From Microbulbifer mangrovi (GTDB lineage Bacteria > Pseudomonadota > Gammaproteobacteria > Pseudomonadales > Cellvibrionaceae), in the NCBI RefSeq assembly GCF_002009015.1, contig NZ_LZDE01000314.1:1-34217 (forward strand): a DNA stretch of 34,217 nt. The letters are read 5' to 3'. The notes under the pieces were generated by a model. That model was not told the DNA's origin and did not search any database. It worked only from the letters and a program-made list of their open reading frames with translations. The translations under genes and the position numbers were made by a program. Below, one piece after another: positions 26,060-34,217 of the stretch (position 1 is the stretch's first letter; each line of letters opens with the position of its first letter).

Positions 26060-26120
26060 ACGACGCACCCGCGGGCAAGGTTCCCCGGGTGCTGTCGTCA
26101 GCACGGTTAGGCGTGTTTTT
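26060..26120 (+). terminator. terminator-like hairpins after the glucosylglycerate cluster
   Basis: GCACCCG (26065-26071) pairs with CGGGTGC (26086-26092). ACGAC (26060-26064) and GTCGT (26094-26098) extend the stem across a one-base bulge. A second short hairpin (AGCACG/CGTGTT, 26100 to about 26117) runs into a five-T tract at 26116-26120, giving an intrinsic-terminator-like end. It lies between convergent genes (stops at 26052 and 26131). Confidence 0.65.
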
Positions 26121-26130
26121 GCTTCTCATT

Positions 26131-27324
26131 TTATCCCGCCGCGGACGTCGCTCCCTGCCCCCAACGCACTTCGTTCCCCGCCGCCGGTAGCGCAGGAATA
26201 TTCTGTGCCAGCAGCAGAGAACCTGCGGCCATTGCCGCACCGCACCAGAAGACCGCCGCCGGCGATGCCAACCACATCAAACCGAACAGCACCGGAATCA
26301 CCACCGCCGCGATATGGTTGATGGTAAAGCTTACCGCTGCAGACGAGACGATATCCCGGTCATCCACAATCTTCTGGAAATAGGTTTTGATTGCGATGGC
26401 CATGGAGAAAAACAGGTGGTCGATAATGTAGAGCGCCGCGGCCGCAGTGGCCGTTTCCACAATCGCGTAACCACCGAAGACAATGATCAATCCTATGTAT
26501 TCGAGCGTCAGCGCCCGGCGCTCGCCGAAACGCACAATGAATCGACCGATCTTGGGCGCCAGGTAAAGGTTCAGCAGATGATTGGCGATAAACAGCTGGA
26601 CAATCTCCGCCACGCTATAGCCAAATTTCTCCACCATCAGAAAGCCGGCAAACACCACAAATATCTGGCGGCGGGCACCACTCATAAAAGTCAGTGCGTA
26701 GTACAGCCAGTACCGCTTGCGCAGAATGATCTTCCGGTGCTGCACATGGGGTTGCTCAAACGCGGGAAACATCAGCCACAGCGCCGCAACGATGGCCACG
26801 GTGATTCCGCCACCCAGCAAGTAGATCCAGGTGTAATCCAGCTGCAGCCTGTCTGAGGTAAACCACACAAGACCGTAGGCGGCGAGAGAGGCAAACGAGC
26901 CCGCGGCGACAGTACGCCCGAGCCAGATTGCAGAAGTCTCCTTAGGCAGCCACTGCAGTGCCAGTGATGTTTTCAGGGCCTCGTAATAGTGGAAGCCCAC
27001 CGACATCAGCAAGGTGGTGCACAGCAAGCCAGCCGTGGAGGGAAAATAGCCCGTCACTGCCACCCCTACCCCGGTAGCGATCAATGAGATAAAGGCCAGG
27101 CGCTGCTCGCGGACCAGAAACAGCACAAACACCACGGTAAATGCGAGGAAACCAGGAATCTCCCGCACACTCTGCAAGAGACCGATTTCCGCACCGGTAA
27201 ATTGCGCGCGTTCAATCACAAAATTGTTCAGCAGCGCCTGCCACACGCCAAAGGAAAGTGGCATTGCCAGCGCCAGCAGCAACAACAGGATTTCCGGGCG
27301 ACGCCAGTTGAATTGGGAAAGCAT
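26131..27324 (-). CDS. MFS transporter
   Basis: A 397-residue major facilitator protein with about twelve hydrophobic segments. I do not recognise the substrate. Residues include LSFGVWQALLNNFVIE and LLQSVREIPGFLAF in the first helices, and a FAGFLMVEKFGYSVAEIVQLF stretch in the second half. The ATG at 27324 is preferred: it is 5 bp after the stop of the upstream MFS gene on the same strand, and the frame extending to 27432 would lie inside that gene. The two genes are therefore probably translated from one message. The C-terminus ends in a short Ala/Gly-rich tail. Confidence 0.85.
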   Translation of the reverse strand: MLSQFNWRRPEILLLLLALAMPLSFGVWQALLNNFVIERAQFTGAEIGLLQSVREIPGFLAFTVVFVLFLVREQRLAFISLIATGVGVAVTGYFPSTAGLLCTTLLMSVGFHYYEALKTSLALQWLPKETSAIWLGRTVAAGSFASLAAYGLVWFTSDRLQLDYTWIYLLGGGITVAIVAALWLMFPAFEQPHVQHRKIILRKRYWLYYALTFMSGARRQIFVVFAGFLMVEKFGYSVAEIVQLFIANHLLNLYLAPKIGRFIVRFGERRALTLEYIGLIIVFGGYAIVETATAAAALYIIDHLFFSMAIAIKTYFQKIVDDRDIVSSAAVSFTINHIAAVVIPVLFGLMWLASPAAVFWCGAAMAAGSLLLAQNIPALPAAGNEVRWGQGATSAAG

Positions 27325-27329
27325 GAAAA

Positions 27330-28583
27330 TCAGTTCTCTGCAGAATCGGATTGATGGATACGCAATTGACGGAGGGCACCGCTGAGCCAGGCGAGTGCAA
27401 AAGCCACCAGGCTGAAAATACCGGCCCACCACAGCGTAGTCAGCGGTGCGGAAAACTCACTGATGACGCCCGCCACCAGCGCACCAATCGCCGCACATCC
27501 AAACAGCGACAACTGATAGATCGAAATAATACGACTGCGCACCTGCTCCGGCGCCAGCAACTGCACAATGGACTTGCCCAGCGCCGCGGATGCAGCGGCC
27601 ACCGCCCCCCAACAGGCACACAGGAACATCAGGCCATAAGCCGTGGGCCCAAAACTGATGGCGATCAGCAATGCAGCACTGTACAGCAGACACATCAGTA
27701 CACCGCGCCCGGGCGTATCGCCCTGCCCCCGGCGCAACATGGTCACGGTAGCCGCGACGGTCCCCAATACGAAAGCAATCTGCAGGGTCGCGTAGTAACT
27801 GGCCCCGCGGTCATAGCTTTCCGCCATCAGCGGCAATACCACCAGGAATACACCGATGTGCACCAGGCCGTTGAATCCCACAAGCAGGACCAGCTCGAGA
27901 ATCGCGCGGCTGTTTTTTACCTCGGCAAACCCCTCGAGCAATGCCCGTGGCAACTTCTGGCGGGCTGTTTTCGGTGCCGGTCCCAGATGACGCAGGGAAA
28001 AGAAAAACAGTGCGGCGGCAACCAGGACACACACCTGGATAATCAATAACAGTTCAGCGCCCCAGTGATCAAAGCGGCTCGCCAGCAACATCCCTACAGC
28101 CTGGCCACCGTACTGGGCCAGCATCATCCAGGTCACCGTATGCTGAACGCGCGCTTCACTCAGGCGTGCGCCGCCATCCTCAGGATTGCGCGCGCACCGC
28201 TGCACCAGATTGTCCCGGGCCGGCTGCAGGAAAGCAGTGCAGACCCCGAGGCTCACGCCATACAGCAGCAGAAGATGAAGACTGGGAAGACGATCCAACA
28301 GGTAATAAGCCAACGCCGCATGACACAGGCCCAGGCCAATACAGGAAAGCGCGGCCACCCGCGCTGAATCAAAGCGGTCCGCAAGCGCGCCGCCAAAGAG
28401 GAGAAAAACCAGGTTGGGCAGCAGTACCGAGGCCTGAACCCAGCCCAACTGCAGGGCCGGCAGTTCCACCAGTGCCACCGCGATCCACGGCAGCAGTACG
28501 ACCTGCAGACCAGTGGCCAGCGAGGTGCCGCTATAGCCCAGCAGAAATGTTCGCAGCCGTGCGGCCAGTGCGGGAAATGCCAT
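27330..28583 (-). CDS. MFS transporter (MFS_3/EntS-like)
   Basis: A 417-residue major facilitator protein with about twelve membrane segments. The motif after helix 2, GGALADRFDSARVAA, is the MFS cytoplasmic loop 2-3 signature (GxxxDRxxRR-like). The overall form (FLLGYSGTSLATGLQVVLLPWIAVAL, then FLQPARDNLVQR) is that of the EntS/MFS_3 drug or siderophore exporter group, but the substrate is unknown. The start is placed at the ATG at 28583; an in-frame TTG at 28616 is possible but without a clear ribosome site. It is followed after 5 bp by a second, different MFS gene. Confidence 0.84.
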   Translation of the reverse strand: MAFPALAARLRTFLLGYSGTSLATGLQVVLLPWIAVALVELPALQLGWVQASVLLPNLVFLLFGGALADRFDSARVAALSCIGLGLCHAALAYYLLDRLPSLHLLLLYGVSLGVCTAFLQPARDNLVQRCARNPEDGGARLSEARVQHTVTWMMLAQYGGQAVGMLLASRFDHWGAELLLIIQVCVLVAAALFFFSLRHLGPAPKTARQKLPRALLEGFAEVKNSRAILELVLLVGFNGLVHIGVFLVVLPLMAESYDRGASYYATLQIAFVLGTVAATVTMLRRGQGDTPGRGVLMCLLYSAALLIAISFGPTAYGLMFLCACWGAVAAASAALGKSIVQLLAPEQVRSRIISIYQLSLFGCAAIGALVAGVISEFSAPLTTLWWAGIFSLVAFALAWLSGALRQLRIHQSDSAEN

Positions 28584-28702
28584 TACAGAATCCGGAAATG
28601 CGTTTGCGCGCTGCAACCAAAGAGCTGGATCGCGTTCCCAGCCGCAACCCGGCGCTGCTCCCGACGCAGTTCAGGTAGGCGCCGAGCCCACCCGAGGGGG
28701 CG

Positions 28703-30805
28703 CTATTGTCCCACAGATTGACCTTCTGTGGGGCTATCGGTGTGCCGCAAAGCGTCCCCGGCCAAACGCATGGGCCAGAAGGTCCGCAGCAGACGCCGCA
28801 GCTGTTTTTCCGCCAGCGGATCACCGCCATAGGCGGCTTTTTCGTAGGCGCTGGTAATGCGCGCAGCGATCGGGCCGAGGCGCGGCAATTCACGCTCGAT
28901 CCTGCGCGCATAATCCCCCGGGGCTTCACCGGGATTGCGCGCAAGTCCGGCGCCGGCCATGCGCTGACAAAAACGCAGGTACAGCCGACTGGCCACAGGA
29001 AGGGTCGGCCCACGACTGGACAGCTTCAACCACAAGAGCAAACACAACAGCGCCAGCAGCATGGGTAAACCGATAAACAGTGCCATGCGCAGGGGAGAAA
29101 TCTCCCCCAGTATTCTTCGCAGCAGTCCTTGCTGCCGCTCGCTGTCGAAGCTCACTACCGTCTTGTACCAGCGATAGTTGACCATGTCCCACTGCAGCTG
29201 CAGTCGCGAGATAAAGGCAAATTTGTGCAGGGGAACCAGCGCATCCTGCATAAACTCATCCGCGGCAGCGCTCTGCAGCCCATCGCGAATACGCTCGGGG
29301 GCAACCGATGCAGTCGGGTCCACACGCACCCAGCCCCGCGCCGGCAACCAGATTTCCGCCCAGGCGTGCGCATCGTACTCGCGCACCAGCAAATACTCCT
29401 GCTGCTCTACCCACTCGCCCCCCTGGTAGCCAGCGACCACGCGGGCCGGAACCCCGGCCGCACGCATGGTAAACACGTAGCTGCTGGCAAAGTGTTCACA
29501 GAACCCCTCGCGGGTGGAAAACAGGAATTCATCCACGCTGTCGGCACCCAGCGCGGGAGGTCGCAGGGTATAGGTGAAACGGCGGTTATAGAAATTCAAT
29601 AACGCGTCGGAAATAGCCTCAGCACTCAAGCCTTCATCGCGCCGGGCCCGGGCCCAGGCCCGCGCCCGGGGATTGCCCTCTGCCGGCAACTGTAGATGAT
29701 TGCGTCGCTCCAGAGCATCCAGCCGCGCATCGCTGCTGGCATTGTCGCGAGGCCAGGAGCGCACATCGTAGGCGAGCCTGCTTGCCACCGGCATCTTGTA
29801 CACCAGGGTATCGTCACCGGTTTCCCGCACCCCGCGGGTCTCCGAATGAGGCCGGGCCAGGGCGAACAACCAGGGAGAGTTGCTCGGCTCCTGGATGACC
29901 TGATATCGGAATCGCGGCCCCACTGCGGGTAGTGGTCGCTCACTGGCGTCATTACCCTCGCCACGATGGCTGCGCCCATGACCGCGGCTGCCCGGCCCCG
30001 AGCGCCCCCAGTTGAGCCCGCCCCGGTCTGCACCGGGCTCACTCCAGCGACGGCCGTCGAAGTGGGTATATACCAACCCCCGCCAGTAGCGCTGCTCCGG
30101 CGGCGGCACGGGACCGTCAAAACTGATACGCAGGGCCGGCTTGGCGGACTTGGACAGCTCGCTCAGGTCCCCGGGACTCATGGAGTCGCTGATGCCAGTA
30201 GTCGCCGCATTACTGTTCTGAGGCACCGCCCAAAGGGGCCCGAGGCGCGGCACGACCACAAACAGCACCAGCATCACCGGCATCGCCTGCGCCAGCAGCT
30301 TCGCCGACATGCCCAGCGCCCTGCCCGGGCGCGCGCTGCCGAGGCCCTGCTGGGCAATTAGCGCAGCGGTGATGATCACAACACACAGAATGCCGTAAAG
30401 GGCATAGGGAATGGTCTGCTCAAACACGAACAGGGTGGCGGCGAGAAAATACGCCAGCAGCAGGCTTAACAGGGCATCCCGCCGGCTCACCAGTTCAATA
30501 TTTTTGAGGGTAAAGGATACCGCGAGAAGCGCCACCATCGGCTCCAGAGCAAACCAGCGCCGGTAAGTAAGTACCAGACCCGCAAGCGCCAGGGATACCG
30601 CCAGTAGTTTCACCATCCGACCGGGCATCTCACGCCGCCCGCGAAATACTTCCAGGCGCCAGTAAACGGCTATACACCAGCCGCCCAGAAGCCAAAGTGG
30701 CAGGTGGACGGAATGCGGCAGGAGTACCGCCAGCTGCGCGGCAAAAATCCAAAGCAGGCTCTCCCGCGGCAGTAGCGATTCCAGCTGACTGACACCACCG
30801 CTCAT
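28703..30805 (-). CDS. TgpA-like transglutaminase (DUF3488/transglutaminaseTgpA domain protein)
   Basis: A 700-residue inner-membrane protein. Several N-terminal membrane segments (about 15-180) form the DUF3488 domain. A periplasmic transglutaminase-like domain carries Cys436 in GFCEHFASSY, His480 in DAHAWAEIW and Asp496 in RVDPTA, the complete papain-like triad. One more membrane segment near 565-585 and a DUF4129-like C-terminal region (PGDYARRIERELP) follow. Relatives include P. aeruginosa TgpA, an essential protein. The ATG at 30805 overlaps the DUF58 stop in the ATGA style. An unusual low-complexity Gly/Arg/Ser/His insert lies at about 255-290. The cellular substrate is unknown. Confidence 0.9.
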   Translation of the reverse strand: MSGGVSQLESLLPRESLLWIFAAQLAVLLPHSVHLPLWLLGGWCIAVYWRLEVFRGRREMPGRMVKLLAVSLALAGLVLTYRRWFALEPMVALLAVSFTLKNIELVSRRDALLSLLLAYFLAATLFVFEQTIPYALYGILCVVIITAALIAQQGLGSARPGRALGMSAKLLAQAMPVMLVLFVVVPRLGPLWAVPQNSNAATTGISDSMSPGDLSELSKSAKPALRISFDGPVPPPEQRYWRGLVYTHFDGRRWSEPGADRGGLNWGRSGPGSRGHGRSHRGEGNDASERPLPAVGPRFRYQVIQEPSNSPWLFALARPHSETRGVRETGDDTLVYKMPVASRLAYDVRSWPRDNASSDARLDALERRNHLQLPAEGNPRARAWARARRDEGLSAEAISDALLNFYNRRFTYTLRPPALGADSVDEFLFSTREGFCEHFASSYVFTMRAAGVPARVVAGYQGGEWVEQQEYLLVREYDAHAWAEIWLPARGWVRVDPTASVAPERIRDGLQSAAADEFMQDALVPLHKFAFISRLQLQWDMVNYRWYKTVVSFDSERQQGLLRRILGEISPLRMALFIGLPMLLALLCLLLWLKLSSRGPTLPVASRLYLRFCQRMAGAGLARNPGEAPGDYARRIERELPRLGPIAARITSAYEKAAYGGDPLAEKQLRRLLRTFWPMRLAGDALRHTDSPTEGQSVGQ

Positions 30806-31827
30806 TGACGGATTCCCTGCACCGGGAACAACGCCAGGCAAGTGAGTACCTGCTGCCGATGGGCGGCGCCAAGGTCAGGCGCTATGGTCTGCCCCGGGAT
30901 GCGCAAACCGTAGGGGACCTGCGCGCGATCCGCCTCCAGCACCCAGGCACAAAGATTACTGAGGCGCGTTTCCACATCTCGCCCTCCCAGCAGGTCCCAG
31001 TCGAGCCACAGGTGCTGGTCACTGCCAGAGGCGTATTCCTTGCTATAGAGGTCCCGTCCCCCGGCGTACTGCTTCCAGGCCACATGGCGCAGGGAATCTC
31101 CCGCCACATAATTTTTGAGTCCGGCAAAGTCATCACCGCCGCGGGTAACGGCCTGCAGCTGCTCGCCCTCCCCGACACTGGCGCCAAATGGCAGCGGTCC
31201 CGCGGACTTGGGTTGCGGGTACACGAGAAACTCCACGTCCAGGTCGACCCAGCTCCAGCAAGTGAACAGCCCAATTGGAAAACGGCTGTGCACATAGATT
31301 CGCGGTGCGCGCACGCGCCCTCGCTGCACTAGCGGGAAATCGAGGTGAACCTCCCGGGCATCGCTTTCGATGACGTCAGCGACAATACCCTCTTCCGGTG
31401 GCCACGCCAGACGCACGCGCTCGTGGCAGCGCTTGCCGGTCTTGTGCAAAGCAATCCTGGCCCGGCCGAAATCACCGGCAAACGCGGGCTCAGCATCCAA
31501 CAACTGCAGTTCCAAACCGGACAGGTTGGCAAATGTGTGCACGGGCAATACCACAAACAATCCCAACAGCAGGAATGCGACGGCAAACACGAGATTATTC
31601 TCGTAATTGGTACCGAGCAGCCACAGCAGGAATATCACCAGCAGGAATCCCATGCCGGCGCCCGAGGGCAGTACGAAGAGTTTGCGGTGATTCAGGGTAA
31701 CCCGGCGAGCAGCGGGCAGTCGGCGGTCCAGCCAGCGCAACCAGCGCGCGCGAAACAGCGGCCGAATTGCCGCCTGGCCGGTTTCAATGGGTGCGTCGCC
31801 GCTGTTTGCAAAGCGTTTTTCAAGCAA
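30802..31827 (-). CDS. DUF58 domain-containing membrane protein
   Basis: A 341-residue protein with a basic N-terminal arm and two membrane segments (about 55-72 and 77-95), followed by a DUF58 domain. The domain signature DFAGLKNYVAGDSLRHVAWK is intact. DUF58 proteins are usual partners of MoxR ATPases and TgpA-like proteins in bacterial envelope maintenance operons. A TTG start at 31827, with GAGG seven bases upstream, fits. It lies 10 bp after the MoxR stop and overlaps the TgpA start by 4 bp. Its partner set points to a three-gene unit, but the biochemical role of the unit is not established. Confidence 0.88.
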   Translation of the reverse strand: MLEKRFANSGDAPIETGQAAIRPLFRARWLRWLDRRLPAARRVTLNHRKLFVLPSGAGMGFLLVIFLLWLLGTNYENNLVFAVAFLLLGLFVVLPVHTFANLSGLELQLLDAEPAFAGDFGRARIALHKTGKRCHERVRLAWPPEEGIVADVIESDAREVHLDFPLVQRGRVRAPRIYVHSRFPIGLFTCWSWVDLDVEFLVYPQPKSAGPLPFGASVGEGEQLQAVTRGGDDFAGLKNYVAGDSLRHVAWKQYAGGRDLYSKEYASGSDQHLWLDWDLLGGRDVETRLSNLCAWVLEADRAQVPYGLRIPGQTIAPDLGAAHRQQVLTCLALFPVQGIRQ

Positions 31828-31837
31828 GTCGGGGACC

Positions 31838-32788
31838 TCAGGCGGCGATAATGTCCACCTGGTGCATCATGCGTTCCACCAGCTGTGTGCCGCCCGTGCC
31901 ATCCGTCTGCAGGCGGTGACCTGCGACGGCCGGCAGTACGGCCTGAAGGTCTTCCGGCAGCAGGTGGCTGCGGTTGTGGATCAGGGCCCAGGCGCGGGCC
32001 GCATGCAACAGAGCGAGAGCTCCACGTGGGGAAAGTCCCACCGTACACTCGGGGCTCTGACGACTGTGCAACACCAGGCGCTCCAGGTAATCGAGCAGGG
32101 AGTCCGACGCCTTGACCTGTCCCACCAGGGACTGCAGTTTGCGCAACCCTTCGCTGTTGATACGGGGGGCAAGCCGGGCCAGCTGGGCACGCGGGTCAAC
32201 GCCCTGAAACAGCGCTCGCTCGGCCTCCCGGGTGGGATACCCGAGACTGATACGCATCAGGAAGCGGTCGAGCTGGGATTCCGGCAATACAAAGGTACCG
32301 GACTGCTGCAGCGGATTCTGGGTGGCGATGACGAAAAAGGGCTCGGGCAGCGCACGGGTTTCGCCGTCGATACTGACCTGGTGCTCTTCCATGGCTTCGA
32401 GCAACGCGCTCTGGGTTTTGGGAGAGCTGCGGTTGATCTCGTCAGCAAGTAGCAGCTGACTGAAGACGGGGCCTTCGTGAAACCGGAACTGGCCGGAGTC
32501 GCGCTCGAAAATACTCACACCGATAATGTCGGCGGGCAGCATGTCGCTGGTGAACTGCACGCGCTTGTAACTGAGGCCGAGGACCTGTGCCAGCGCATGC
32601 GCCAATGTGGTTTTGCCCATACCGGGCAGGTCTTCGATCAACAGATGCCCGCGGGCCAGCAGGCAGGCCAAAGCCAGTTTTACCTGATGTTCTTTACCCA
32701 GAAGGACCTTGCCGATATCGGCAACAATCGCGGAAATGATTTTTTGCACGGCAAATCCATTACTGCTCAGTTTTTCTTCACTAGCCAT
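31838..32788 (-). CDS. MoxR-family AAA+ ATPase
   Basis: A 316-residue AAA+ ATPase of the MoxR family. Walker A is PGMGKTT at residues 55-61 and Walker B is LLADEINR at 113-120, followed by SPKTQSALLEAMEE and the sensor region FVIATQNPLQQSGTF. MoxR ATPases act as chaperones in the assembly of metal or membrane complexes. The ATG at 32788 is the first gene of the MoxR-DUF58-TgpA run. A 21-bp hairpin lies 9 bp upstream and includes the likely ribosome site. Confidence 0.93.
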   Translation of the reverse strand: MASEEKLSSNGFAVQKIISAIVADIGKVLLGKEHQVKLALACLLARGHLLIEDLPGMGKTTLAHALAQVLGLSYKRVQFTSDMLPADIIGVSIFERDSGQFRFHEGPVFSQLLLADEINRSSPKTQSALLEAMEEHQVSIDGETRALPEPFFVIATQNPLQQSGTFVLPESQLDRFLMRISLGYPTREAERALFQGVDPRAQLARLAPRINSEGLRKLQSLVGQVKASDSLLDYLERLVLHSRQSPECTVGLSPRGALALLHAARAWALIHNRSHLLPEDLQAVLPAVAGHRLQTDGTGGTQLVERMMHQVDIIAA

Positions 32789-32796
32789 TAATGATA

Positions 32797-32817
32797 GGCC
32801 CCGCAGTTAACGAGGCC
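32797..32817 (-). other. short hairpin between metZ and the MoxR gene
   Basis: On the minus strand GGCCTCG pairs with CGGGGCC around a seven-base loop (one G-T pair). It sits 36 bp after the metZ stop and 9 bp before the MoxR start. No T-run follows. It may weaken readthrough from metZ or hide the GGGG near the MoxR ribosome site. Confidence 0.35.
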
Positions 32818-32853
32818 ATTCATCATGTCATATTCCGCGCCATTGTGACCGTA

Positions 32854-34038
32854 TTATGCGAGGGTCGACAAGCCTCGCGCCAGATCGGCTTTCAAATCTT
32901 CCACATTCTCGAGCCCCACCGAGATCCGGATCAGGTTTTCACTGATGCCGGCCCTGGCCTTGTCCTCTTCGCTCAAGCGGCCGTGTGTAGTGGTGGCCGG
33001 ATGGACGATAGTACTTTTCGCGTCACCCAGGTTAGCGGTAACGGAGAAGATCTTGCACGCATCGATCACCTGCCACGCTGCCTCGCGACCGCCCTTGACG
33101 GTAAAGCTGAACACCGCGCCGAACCCAGATTGCTGGGCTGCAGCCAGCTGGTGGTTGGGGTGGCTTGGCAGCCCCACGTAGTTGACCTTCTCTACCTGCG
33201 GTTGCTCTTTCAGCCACCAGGCCACATCCAGCGCGCTGGTACAGTGGGCCTGCATGCGCAGTTTCAGTGTTTCCAGCCCCTTGAGGAAAACCCACGCGTT
33301 GAACGGGCTCATACTGGGGCCACAAGTGCGCAGGAAGATGACAATCTCGTCCATCACTTCCTTGGGACCGACAACCACGCCACCGACACAACGACCCTGG
33401 CCATCGAGGAATTTGGTGGCGGAGTGCACAACAATATCTGCCCCCAGTTCCAGCGGACGCTGCAGCGCGGGCGTACAGAAACAGTTGTCGACCACCAGTT
33501 GCGCGCCGGCGCTGTGGGCGAGATCCGCCATGGCGCGGATATCAGCCACTTCACACAGGGGGTTGGAGGGCGTTTCCATAAACAGCAGTTTGGTGTCGCC
33601 GTCCAGCGCGTCTTTCCAGGCCTGGAAATCGGTGAGGTCGACAAAGGAAACCTTGACGCCGAATTTGATCATGTAGCGGGTGAACAGCGCGGTAGTGGTG
33701 CCAAAAACACTGCGCGAACAGATAACTTTGTCGCCGCTTTTCAGCAGTGCCATGCACAGGCTGAGGATGGCGGCCATACCGCTGGATGTCGCGACGGCGG
33801 CCTCCCCTCCTTCCATGGCGGCGATACGCTGTTCGAACATGCGCACGGTGGGGTTGGTGTAGCGCGAGTAAACGTTGCCGGGGGACTCCCCGGAAAAACG
33901 CGCGGCGGCTTCTGCCGCTGAGGGAAAGACGTAACTGGAGGTGGCGTAAATGGATTCGGAGTGCTCGCCTTCCGCCGACCGGCTCTGGCCTGCACGTACC
34001 GCCAGAGTTTCCAGTGCGTAGCCGTCGTCTTCAAACAT
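32854..34038 (-). CDS. metZ: O-succinylhomoserine sulfhydrylase
   Basis: A 394-residue PLP enzyme of the Cys/Met metabolism family. It converts O-succinylhomoserine and sulfide to homocysteine, the direct sulfhydrylation route to methionine. The PLP lysine is Lys209 in VVHSATKFLDGQGR, and VYSRYTNPTVRMFEQRIAAMEGGEAAVATSSGMAAI is the cofactor phosphate region. The length and features match the Pseudomonas MetZ group rather than MetB or MetC. The start is ATG at 34038. In Pseudomonas metZ commonly follows purF; no purF sequence is visible in the remaining 180 bp here. Confidence 0.93.
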   Translation of the reverse strand: MFEDDGYALETLAVRAGQSRSAEGEHSESIYATSSYVFPSAAEAAARFSGESPGNVYSRYTNPTVRMFEQRIAAMEGGEAAVATSSGMAAILSLCMALLKSGDKVICSRSVFGTTTALFTRYMIKFGVKVSFVDLTDFQAWKDALDGDTKLLFMETPSNPLCEVADIRAMADLAHSAGAQLVVDNCFCTPALQRPLELGADIVVHSATKFLDGQGRCVGGVVVGPKEVMDEIVIFLRTCGPSMSPFNAWVFLKGLETLKLRMQAHCTSALDVAWWLKEQPQVEKVNYVGLPSHPNHQLAAAQQSGFGAVFSFTVKGGREAAWQVIDACKIFSVTANLGDAKSTIVHPATTTHGRLSEEDKARAGISENLIRISVGLENVEDLKADLARGLSTLA

Positions 34039-34087
34039 GGAGTAACCGTCCCGGGTTAGAAATGATTGGAACCGGCAATCTTACCCC

Positions 34088-34217
34088 ATGAACATCAACA
34101 AAGCAGGCGAGAAGTACAGTCCATCAGCTCTAGTAAAACGTAAACCTCAACGAAGTTCAGAAATACGAAGCGAAGGCAGAGCGACGGGGATCCATTTTCA
34201 GAAGCGTCGGCGACAGG
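34088..34217 (+). CDS. possible partial ORF at window edge
   Basis: I do not recognise this frame. The ATG at 34088 opens 43 codons to the window edge, ending in a basic, Arg/Lys-rich stretch. The upstream context lacks a ribosome site, and a minus-strand frame is also open for about 40 codons here, so both may be chance. The remaining sequence between 34039 and 34217 shows no other feature. Confidence 0.2.
   Translation, partial: MNINKAGEKYSPSALVKRKPQRSSEIRSEGRATGIHFQKRRRQ

Noticed and set aside
32791..33921. A 376-codon plus-strand open frame
   Set aside because: It is antisense to metZ and shows no motif; metZ has the complete PLP signature.

Overview
The window is GC-rich chromosomal DNA from a gammaproteobacterium, most likely a marine, Cellvibrionales-like organism (Microbulbifer is my guess). 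This is an inference from family-level resemblance: DUF3301, DUF1653 and DUF2069 proteins, a PA0069-type radical SAM protein, MetZ, a PhoP/PhoQ-like pair, and a YihY/ArsC/WrbA/DUF2069 block that I recall as syntenic in Pseudomonas. I see no rRNA, tRNA, insertion sequence, prophage or CRISPR array. Coding density is high, and TTG or GTG starts are common.

Layout. 1-60 holds a near-perfect 50-bp palindrome. 240-3046 (minus) carries a CPA1 Na+/H+ antiporter and a membrane-anchored FMN glutamate-synthase-like protein. 3149-4595 (plus) is a radical SAM gene plus a GIY-YIG nuclease gene behind a very good LexA box, so probably a small SOS operon. 4568-7655 holds an SDR, DUF3301, DUF1653, a saccharopine-dehydrogenase-like oxidoreductase and a PAP2 phosphatase. 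7742-10819 has an MJ1255-type glycosyltransferase and a long acyl-CoA dehydrogenase. 10860-15020 (minus) is an envelope-sensing block: glycine-zipper protein, PepSY protein, PhoP-like regulator, PhoQ-like kinase, then a secreted polysaccharide deacetylase. A TTCAGG-N5-TTCAGG direct repeat lies in front of it.

15046-18368 (minus) holds a TcyP-like cystine symporter, a TlpA-like lipoprotein and YihY. 18552-21806 (plus) is arsC-wrbA-DUF2069-sppA in tight coupling. 22110-26052 (plus) is the most distinctive metabolic unit: a MPGP/GpgP-type phosphatase, a GT81-type glucosyl-3-phosphoglycerate synthase and a GH13_18 sugar phosphorylase, closed by a terminator-like hairpin. Together these could make glucosylglycerate (a compatible solute) from an NDP-glucose and 3-phosphoglycerate and recover it by phosphorolysis.

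26131-28583 (minus) has two tandem MFS transporters. 28703-32788 (minus) is a MoxR ATPase / DUF58 / TgpA-transglutaminase operon. 32854-34038 (minus) is metZ. The last 180 bases contain no gene I can support.

The observations most worth following up are the LexA-controlled radical SAM plus nuclease operon, the glucosylglycerate make-and-recover cluster, and the direct-repeat operator in front of the PepSY/PhoPQ-like operon.
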